Positions 6,246-11,097 of a DNA stretch of 11,097 bases are shown here, one piece after another. Source of the stretch: Roseiflexaceae bacterium (GTDB lineage: Bacteria > Chloroflexota > Chloroflexia > Chloroflexales > Roseiflexaceae); contig JACMIM010000803.1 of assembly GCA_014381165.1 (NCBI GenBank), positions 1-11,097 of the forward strand, written 5' to 3'. The notes beneath the pieces are model-generated. The model did no database searches. It was not told the origin of the DNA and worked only from the letters and a program-made list of their open reading frames with translations. Position 1 is the first letter of the stretch. Each line of letters starts with the position of its first letter. The translations under genes were made by a program, and so were the position numbers.

Positions 6246-6269
6246 GTCATTCCCCCTGTTGTTGTATTT

Positions 6270-6279
6270 GTTACGTAAC
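6270..6279. promoter_or_regulatory. Palindrome GTTACGTAAC in the cysK leader
   Basis: A perfect 10-bp palindrome sits in the transcribed leader of cysK, a few bases downstream of the predicted start of transcription (about 6285). Its position suits a repressor site that blocks early elongation. No regulator can be named, and such a short palindrome could occur by chance. Confidence 0.35.
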
Positions 6280-6291
6280 TTTGTTGTGGTT

Positions 6292-6320
6292 ATTATAGCC
6301 GCTTCTAAAGCTGTTTTCAA
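6292..6320 (-). promoter_or_regulatory. Near-consensus housekeeping promoter for cysK
   Basis: Read on the minus strand, TTGAAA (6320-6315) and TATAAT (6297-6292) are separated by exactly 17 bases. This is the best sigma-70-type promoter in the window and places the transcription start about 40 bases before the cysK ATG. Confidence 0.8.
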
Positions 6321-6401
6321 GCGCGCAACTATCGAGCACGCAGTGGCGTCGTAGCAGCACAGAACGTAAGCAACCAGGTGTCTAGCAGAAAGAGAACGAC
6401 C

Positions 6402-6953
6402 ATGAGCGACTACCGTGAGAAGCAGGACGATGGGATGGGCAACACGTCGGAGGCCCCGCGCGACGCCAATGTCGGCCAGCCTGACCCAACCACAGGCGGC
6501 CCCGACAACGGGCGCGATGCGGTCAGCGAGCTAGTCGACGAGGTGCGCGAGCTAGGCAACCAGATCGAGGCGGCCTTTCGCGCCGCGCTGGAAAGCGATC
6601 GCACCAGGCAGCTCCAGCGCGATCTGATGGGCGGGCTGAAGGAGCTTTCCTCGCAGCTGCGTACCGCCGTGAAGGATGTGCAGGAAAACCCGCGTGTGCA
6701 GCAGGCCAGCGATCGCGGCAAAGAGGTACTGCGCAACGCCCAGCACAGCCGAACTGCGCAAGAGCTTCAGGAGACGCTGGTTTCAGGTGTTGCACAACTC
6801 AACATGCAGCTGCGCAAACTAGTCGATCGCTTGGAAACCACCCCGACGAACACGCCCACCCAGCAGGTGCCTGTCGAACACACCGAGGCCACCGGCCCAA
6901 CTGTGCGGCTCGACCCCGACCAGGCCCCACCAACCGATACAACCAAGCTCTAG
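6402..6953 (+). CDS. Helical, apolipoprotein-like protein of unknown function
   Basis: No named family is recognised. The 183-residue protein has a disordered polar N terminus (1-37), a long amphipathic helical region (about 38-145) and a Pro/Thr-rich tail (about 146-183). The helical part holds an internal duplication: about 67-97 (RT-x-Q-LQ-x2-L ... QLR) and about 117-148 (RTAQELQ-x2-L ... QLR) align without large gaps. There is no signal peptide or membrane segment, so membrane-surface binding or coiled-coil assembly in the cytoplasm is possible but unproven. The ATG at 6402 is preferred over an in-frame GTG at 6378 because a purine-rich gaaagag lies eight bases before it; this ribosome site is weak. 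The gene is divergent from cysK and convergent with the ABC transporter. Confidence 0.8.
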   Translation: MSDYREKQDDGMGNTSEAPRDANVGQPDPTTGGPDNGRDAVSELVDEVRELGNQIEAAFRAALESDRTRQLQRDLMGGLKELSSQLRTAVKDVQENPRVQQASDRGKEVLRNAQHSRTAQELQETLVSGVAQLNMQLRKLVDRLETTPTNTPTQQVPVEHTEATGPTVRLDPDQAPPTDTTKL

Positions 6954-6982
6954 GTTTCCGGGGGCGTACAGCAACTTATTAC

Positions 6983-7024
6983 CACCAAGACACCAAGATT
7001 TCTAAAGATCTTGGTGTCTTGGTG
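6983..7024. terminator. 17-bp hairpin with caccaaga repeats, bidirectional terminator
   Basis: caccaagacaccaagat (6983-6999) is perfectly complementary to 7008-7024 around an eight-base loop that can close further. It lies between the convergent helical-protein gene (stop 6953) and ABC transporter gene (stop 7055), so it probably serves both. The arms share their innermost 13 bases with the hairpin at 878-909, which makes it another copy of a dispersed repeat. Confidence 0.7.
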
Positions 7025-7054
7025 TCTTGGTTGTGAAGGAGTCAACAGCCCTGA

Positions 7055-8806
7055 TTAGACCAGTGCCTCGGCCCGCATCATGGTGCTGAAGCGGCTGTGT
7101 GGCTGGGCCAGCAGCGCCTCGGGCGGCCCCTGCTCGGCGATCTGGCCGTCGCTTACCACGATCACACGATCGGCGGAGCGGGCCAGCGAAAGCCGGTGCG
7201 AGACGATCAGTGTAGTACGGCCCTGCATCAGCCGCTCAAGCGCTTCGATGATCAGCGCCTCGGATTCCGGCTCGACCGCGCTGGTCGGCTCGTCCAGCAG
7301 CAACACTGGCGTCTGGGCCAGCAGCGCCCGCGCCACGGCCAGCCGTTGCTTCTGCCCGCCCGAAAGCTTCACGCCGCGCTCGCCCACCAGTGTTTCGTAG
7401 CCCTGCGGCAGCTTGCTAACGAACTCGTAGGCGTTGGCGGCGCGCACAGCATCCTCGACTTCCGCTAATGTCGCATCGGCCCGCCCATAGCGCAAGTTAT
7501 CAAGCACTGAAGCGTTGAATAAGAACGTCTCTTGCTGTACCTGGCCGATCTGTGAGCGCAGCGATGCCAGCGTCACATTGCGCAAATCGTGGCCGTCGAG
7601 CAGCACACGGCCCGCAGTTGGATCGTGGAGCCGTGCGGAAAGCGCCAGCAGCGTCGATTTGCCTGCACCGGAAGGGCCAAGAATGGCCACGCGCTCGCCG
7701 GGGCGCACATGCAAATCGATCGCATGGAGCACTGGCCTAGCCGGATCGTAGCCGAAGGTCGCCTGCTCGAAGCGCAGATCGCCGCGTACCGGCAGCGGCA
7801 GCGGCAGGCTGTCCGGCGCGTCGGCGATCAGTTCAGGCGCGTCCAGCACCTCGAACAGCCGCCGCCCTGATGCTTCGGCGCGCTGCACCAGATCGTTGAT
7901 GCTGACCAGATCGTCGATCGGGCCGTAGAAGTAGCGCCCATAGCCACGGTAGGCCAGCAACCCGCCGATTGTGAACTGCCCACGCGATATCAGCCAGACG
8001 CCACCGGCGAGCATGAGCACATTGCCAAAGGTGGCAATAAACCGGATCACTGGAAACACGCGGTTGCGCAGCATCACCGCGCTGACCTGCTCCTCATACA
8101 GCTCCTGGCTCTGCTGGGCCAGCGCCGCCGCCTCGCGCCGCTCCTGGGCAAAAGCCTGGATGACGCGCATGCCGCCGAGGTTATCGGCCAGGCGCGCGCT
8201 GATGCCGCCAAGCCGGGCGCGCGCGGCACGGTAGACTGGGCGCACCTGCCGATTGTAGCGGCCCAGCAGCAGGCCCACCAGCAGCATTGGCAGCAGCACG
8301 ACCACGCCAAGCAACGGCTGGAGCGCGATAAAAATCACCGCCACGCCGATCAGTCGCAGGGCATTCGCGATCACGGAATCGGTGCCACGGATCAGCACAT
8401 CTTGCACACCCTCGACATCACTGGTCAAGCGTGAAAGCAGATCGCCGGTGCGGTGGCCAGCATAGTAGGTGGCCGACTGGCGCTGGAGCTTTTCGTACAC
8501 CTGCTGACGAAGATCGCGGGCCAGCCGCTGGCCGGCGCGCTCGAGCAGCACACCACGAATCGCCGAGAAGACCTGCCCAGCAGCAAACACGCCGGTCAGC
8601 AGGGCCAGTTGCCAGCCGATAAACACCCAATCGCCCTGCACCAGGCCGATGTCGATCACCTGCTGCCAAACGAGCGGCGGGTACAGCTCGCAGGCCACCG
8701 CGAGGACGAGGCAGGCCATGCCCAGCAATACCGTGCGGCGGTATGGCAGTGTTAGGCTGTACAGGCGGCGCAGCACCGCCATGTTCGAAGGATGTTCGTC
8801 ATACAT
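7055..8806 (-). CDS. ABC exporter half-transporter, fused membrane and ATPase domains
   Basis: A 583-residue type IV (MsbA/MDR-like) half-transporter that should work as a dimer in the cytoplasmic membrane; the substrate is unknown. The membrane domain covers about 20-320, with the typical GDLLSRLTSDVE coupling motif at 121-132. The ATPase domain has Walker A GPSGAGKST (377-385), a Q-loop around Q424-Q425, the signature LSGGQ (481-485), Walker B VLLLDE (501-506) with catalytic E506, and the H-loop histidine H537. The D-loop reads SAVE (509-512) where most relatives have SALD. The ATG at 8806 has no recognisable ribosome site; it could be leaderless or depend on translation from the gene 59 bases upstream (8866-9345), with which it may form an operon. 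No partner half-transporter is adjacent, so a homodimer is likely. Confidence 0.95.
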   Translation of the reverse strand: MYDEHPSNMAVLRRLYSLTLPYRRTVLLGMACLVLAVACELYPPLVWQQVIDIGLVQGDWVFIGWQLALLTGVFAAGQVFSAIRGVLLERAGQRLARDLRQQVYEKLQRQSATYYAGHRTGDLLSRLTSDVEGVQDVLIRGTDSVIANALRLIGVAVIFIALQPLLGVVVLLPMLLVGLLLGRYNRQVRPVYRAARARLGGISARLADNLGGMRVIQAFAQERREAAALAQQSQELYEEQVSAVMLRNRVFPVIRFIATFGNVLMLAGGVWLISRGQFTIGGLLAYRGYGRYFYGPIDDLVSINDLVQRAEASGRRLFEVLDAPELIADAPDSLPLPLPVRGDLRFEQATFGYDPARPVLHAIDLHVRPGERVAILGPSGAGKSTLLALSARLHDPTAGRVLLDGHDLRNVTLASLRSQIGQVQQETFLFNASVLDNLRYGRADATLAEVEDAVRAANAYEFVSKLPQGYETLVGERGVKLSGGQKQRLAVARALLAQTPVLLLDEPTSAVEPESEALIIEALERLMQGRTTLIVSHRLSLARSADRVIVVSDGQIAEQGPPEALLAQPHSRFSTMMRAEALV

Positions 8807-8865
8807 CTGACTATGTACGAAAGCGGGGTCGCTACGGTTTGCTGGGCAGAAAAAACGTTTGGCTG

Positions 8866-9345
8866 CTAGACATCGCTAATCGCATCTGCACCATTGATCA
8901 TCGAGAGCAGCTGCTCGGGGCTGGGCGCGGAGCCATTGCTGCGCCACCACTGCTGATACCAGCGCAGGTTGGCGCGGAAGGCTAGCTCGACCTCGTTGGT
9001 ATTGAGTGGCGGGACGCGCTCGCGCAGCATGTCGAGCACCTGTTCGCGCTCGGGGCCTTGTAATTCGGGCAGGCTGCTGAGGATGCGATCGGCGCGCAGC
9101 ATGAACAGTTCGCGCTCGATCGTGGGGAATTCCTCGCCAATCTCGCGGATGTTGCCCAGGTACGCGATCGTGCGCTGGCGCGGGCTGCCACTGTCATCCC
9201 GGAAGCTCTCGACCAGGTAAGCATCGTGAAAGGTCATATCCGCCACCGAGGAATTTTTGTGTTTCCGCACAACCCAGCGAATATACACGCTGTCGCCTCT
9301 CTGTTCTATCACCGGAAAATCCGCTCCACGCTTGCGAGCTTCCAT
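8866..9345 (-). CDS. Stand-alone protein resembling a transposase N-terminal region
   Basis: A 159-residue soluble protein. Residues about 18-63 (SVYIRWVVRKHK, then DAYLVESFRDDSGSPRQRTIAYLG) resemble the first 50-60 residues of some IS4/IS1634-type transposases, which often read YLVESYR...RQR-x2-YLG. The catalytic DDE region is absent. Instead there is a helical region with a leucine-rich pattern (about 74-130) and a WYQQWW cluster (129-134). It is either a protein that uses this small module independently or a remnant; its intact length and its position before the ABC gene argue for a functional gene. The start is uncertain. The ATG at 9345 has no ribosome site and overlaps a TATAAT on the same strand (9349-9344), while a later ATG (residue 37) has a weak GGTGG upstream but would drop part of the module. 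Confidence 0.65.
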   Translation of the reverse strand: MEARKRGADFPVIEQRGDSVYIRWVVRKHKNSSVADMTFHDAYLVESFRDDSGSPRQRTIAYLGNIREIGEEFPTIERELFMLRADRILSSLPELQGPEREQVLDMLRERVPPLNTNEVELAFRANLRWYQQWWRSNGSAPSPEQLLSMINGADAISDV

Positions 9346-9463
9346 TATATTTCATTTTATTTGCAGTGCCTAGACACAATTTTGCCTGTACACTCTGGTC
9401 TGAATCGTTGCCTCCAGGAAATTGCACAGGGTTTTGCTTGCATAATGCACAGTTAATGCTATC

Positions 9464-9492
9464 TTGCATTGTGATTTTTCTCGTGCTATACT
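9464..9492 (+). promoter_or_regulatory. Distal plus-strand promoter upstream of pucC
   Basis: TTGCAT (9464-9469) and TATACT (9487-9492) are 17 bases apart, with TG at 9484-9485 giving an extended -10. The start would be near 9499, leaving about 230 bases of leader before pucC, or a separate small RNA. No frame in that leader is convincing. Confidence 0.5.
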
Positions 9493-9545
9493 CGCAAAGA
9501 ACATCTCAACCAGCACTGCTCCAAAATATTTTCTTCCCTGATTTT

Positions 9546-9568
9546 TGTAGTTCAAAGACCGTACTACA
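9546..9568. promoter_or_regulatory. Operator 1: TGTAGT-N11-ACTACA
   Basis: Perfect 6-base inverted arms (9546-9551 and 9563-9568) are separated by 11 bases. The same arms and spacing recur at 9683-9705, with unrelated spacer sequence. The T-N11-A core flanked by a dyad matches the general LysR-type regulator box. It lies downstream of the distal promoter and upstream of the proximal one. Confidence 0.6.
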
Positions 9569-9625
9569 TATCGCCTGAACAGCGCTATTAAGGTATTTTG
9601 TCTACGCTCCGATTGCTTTAAGCGC

Positions 9626-9653
9626 GCATAGTGTGCATTCATGCACGTTATGC
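9626..9653. promoter_or_regulatory. 28-bp interrupted palindrome
   Basis: GCATA-gt-GTGCAT-tc-ATGCAC-gt-TATGC is symmetrical about 9639-9640: the five-base and six-base arms pair perfectly and only the gt steps do not. The two-base centre is too small for an RNA loop, so a DNA-binding dimer or pair of dimers is more likely than a transcript hairpin. It ends 19 bases before the proximal -35 box. Confidence 0.45.
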
Positions 9654-9672
9654 TTGTTTAGTTTTGCGTTTT

Positions 9673-9702
9673 TTAACAGCGTTGTAGTTTTCATTCTATA
9701 CT
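9673..9702 (+). promoter_or_regulatory. Proximal pucC promoter
   Basis: TTAACA (9673-9678) and TATACT (9697-9702) are each one base from consensus and are spaced by 18 bases. The start would fall near 9709, about 20 bases before the pucC ATG, just leaving room for its ribosome site. Operator 2 overlaps the -10 box. Confidence 0.6.
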
Positions 9703-9705
9703 ACA
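9683..9705. promoter_or_regulatory. Operator 2: TGTAGT-N11-ACTACA, over the -10 box
   Basis: The arms lie at 9683-9688 and 9700-9705 with an 11-base spacer, identical in arms and spacing to operator 1. The right arm covers the end of the -10 box TATACT, so a bound protein should exclude RNA polymerase. The two operators are 137 bp apart, close to 13 helical turns. Confidence 0.6.
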
Positions 9706-9729
9706 TAACGATTGAGAAAGGACAGGACA

Positions 9730-11085
9730 ATGAGCGTTCTGCTTGGAATCATCAAAACGTTACGGCTAGCCCTGCCAAAGATTGGTGTCGGCTGGATGTT
9801 CGCGCTGTTGACCAGTAACTTCAATCAAATCGCAATCAAGGACCTGGCCGTCCCGGCGATTATCATTACCGTGATGATCGGCATGCATCACTTTCTTTCG
9901 CCGTTTCAAATCATCTGGGGCCGTATCGCCGATCAACACCCAATCTTCGGCTACCGGCGCACGCCGTACATGCTGCTCGGCGGCCTGGGCGCAAGCTTGG
10001 TGTTCGTGGCGCTGCCGACTGTTGCCGTTATGATTGGCAATCAGCTACCTTTTGCCACCATGCTTGGCTTTCTGCTGCTGGCCATTTTCGGTATCTGCAT
10101 TGCCGCGATGGGCGATACCCACCACTCGCTGATCGCCGAGGTAACTACAGCCAAGTCGCGCAGCAGTACGATCGCCGTGGTGTGGACGTTCACAATCGCC
10201 AGTGCGATCGCCAGCGGAGTTGTGATGAAGTCGGTGATGGGCGACACCTACGATTTCGCCAAGATGCAAGCGCTGTACAACCTGACGCCCATGATTGTGA
10301 TGGGGTCGGCGCTGCTTGGCGTGCTTGGCATTGAGCGTAGGCTACAGGGCGCGCAACTTCAGGCGACTGTGGCGGCATCGAAGGCGGCTGCACCCTCGGC
10401 TGACCCGATTCGTGCGGCGCTTGGCCTGCTGCGCGGCAATGTCCAGGTGCGGGCCTTCTTTATGTTCGTGTTTCTGGCCATTCTGGGCATCTTTCTGCAG
10501 GACGCCATCCTCGAGGTGTTTGGGCGCGATGTGTTTAACATGACGCTCCGGGAAACCACCTCGTTCCAGCAGTTCTGGGGCGGCGGCGTGTTGCTGGGTA
10601 TGCTCGGCATCGGCGCGATCACCATGATCTTTCCCATGAGCAAAAAGCTGCTGGCCTCGCTCGGCGGCGCGGGCACTGCTTTCGGCCTGGGCCTGCTCAC
10701 GCTGACTGCACTGAGCGAGCAGCGCGCGCTGCTCAATCCATCGCTGGTGATGATGGGCGTTGCGACTGGCCTGTTCAATGTCGGCGCGCTTTCGATGATG
10801 ATGGAAATGACCGTCGAAGGCTCGACCGGGCTGTACATGGGATTGTGGGGCATGGCCCAGGCGTTCGGCACCGGCATGGCCTCGATTGTCAGCGGCGGTC
10901 TGCGCACCGGCCTGATCGAGAGCGGCTTGCTTTCCAACCAGATTGGTTACACCGCGATCTTCGGCCTTGAAACCGTGATTATGGTCGTCTCGGTCGCCAT
11001 CCTGCGCAGCGTCAGCATCGAGGAATTCAAGGGTGTCTCGCGCGAGGATATGACGAGGGCGATGGAAACCGGCGTAACGGCCTGA
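9730..11085 (+). CDS. pucC: BCH/PucC-family transporter (light-harvesting/bacteriochlorophyll associated)
   Basis: A 451-residue, about 12-pass membrane protein of the PucC branch of the major facilitator superfamily. Family members are needed for light-harvesting complex assembly and may deliver bacteriochlorophyll; the exact activity is unsettled. Diagnostic stretches are the LRLALPKIGVGWMF entry (11-24), LLTSNFNQIAIKDL (26-39), MHHFLSPFQIIWGRIAD (52-68), FGYRRTPY (73-80), the GDTHHSLIAE region (128-137), and DAILEVFGRDVF followed by FWGGGVLLGML (258-269, 282-292). A Gln/Ala-rich loop (about 205-225) separates the two six-helix halves. The ATG at 9730 is chosen because AAAGGA lies at 9717-9722 and the family N terminus begins there; a TTG at 9712 would include the ribosome site. 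In-frame stops TGA and TAA are tandem. Neighbouring photosynthesis genes, if any, lie beyond the window. Confidence 0.93.
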   Translation: MSVLLGIIKTLRLALPKIGVGWMFALLTSNFNQIAIKDLAVPAIIITVMIGMHHFLSPFQIIWGRIADQHPIFGYRRTPYMLLGGLGASLVFVALPTVAVMIGNQLPFATMLGFLLLAIFGICIAAMGDTHHSLIAEVTTAKSRSSTIAVVWTFTIASAIASGVVMKSVMGDTYDFAKMQALYNLTPMIVMGSALLGVLGIERRLQGAQLQATVAASKAAAPSADPIRAALGLLRGNVQVRAFFMFVFLAILGIFLQDAILEVFGRDVFNMTLRETTSFQQFWGGGVLLGMLGIGAITMIFPMSKKLLASLGGAGTAFGLGLLTLTALSEQRALLNPSLVMMGVATGLFNVGALSMMMEMTVEGSTGLYMGLWGMAQAFGTGMASIVSGGLRTGLIESGLLSNQIGYTAIFGLETVIMVVSVAILRSVSIEEFKGVSREDMTRAMETGVTA

Positions 11086-11097
11086 TAAGACAGCGCA

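Noticed and set aside
6246..6320. Longer cysK start at 6320
   Set aside because: The codon lies inside the predicted -35 box. The family's N terminus and a good ribosome site place the start at 6245.
8796..8820. Small hairpin covering the ABC transporter start codon (tacat/atgta)
   Set aside because: The stem is five base pairs plus a bulged extension. It is too weak to claim translational control.
9370..9642. 90-residue minus-strand frame in the pucC upstream region
   Set aside because: It has no ribosome site, its composition looks random, and it covers the operators and promoters.
9655..9705. PpsR/CrtJ-type operators (TGT-N12-ACA) upstream of pucC
   Set aside because: The TGT and ACA words present are separated by 17 or 18 bases, not 12, so the purple-bacterial consensus is not met.

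Overview
The window looks like chromosomal DNA of a phototrophic or formerly phototrophic member of the Chloroflexota (Chloroflexales type). The main reason is a BCH/PucC-family transporter at the right edge, a family tied to bacteriochlorophyll and light-harvesting complexes. The GC-rich coding style and the surface proteins with DUF11 modules and Pro/Thr stalks fit that placement. This is inference from protein families; there is no rRNA or other marker in the window.

Left part (1-4062, all plus strand): the 3' two thirds or less of a phosphomannomutase/phosphoglucomutase gene, then three envelope genes: a DUF624/YesL-like membrane protein, a DUF11 surface protein with a Pro/Thr stalk and a sorting-signal-like C terminus, and a small secreted protein of unknown function. 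Two copies of a ~163-bp non-autonomous transposon-like element (MITE) sit in the same orientation about 60 bp upstream of two of these genes. Each has imperfect terminal inverted repeats, probable 5-bp target duplications, and a central 19-bp hairpin that keeps its pairing through compensatory changes.

Middle part (4063-7054): a convergent/divergent series of short transcription units separated by hairpins. These are a possible 68-residue minus-strand gene, an acidic protein with a C-terminal BON domain, a cysteine synthase (cysK, minus strand) behind a near-consensus promoter, and a helical protein with an internal duplication. Strong hairpins lie in the convergent gaps at 5245-5300 and 6983-7024.

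Right part (7055-11097): on the minus strand a half-size ABC exporter fused to its ATPase, preceded by a 159-residue protein whose N-terminal half resembles the start of some IS4/IS1634-type transposases. A 384-bp AT-rich divergent region follows, and then pucC on the plus strand. That region is the richest regulatory stretch here: two plausible plus-strand promoters, two identical-arm operators TGTAGT-N11-ACTACA spaced 137 bp apart (the second overlapping the proximal -10 box), a 28-bp interrupted palindrome between them, and a cluster of TGCAC motifs.

No tRNA, rRNA, CRISPR array or complete insertion sequence was seen. The genes do not form one pathway. The points most worth a second look are the MITE pair and the pucC control region.
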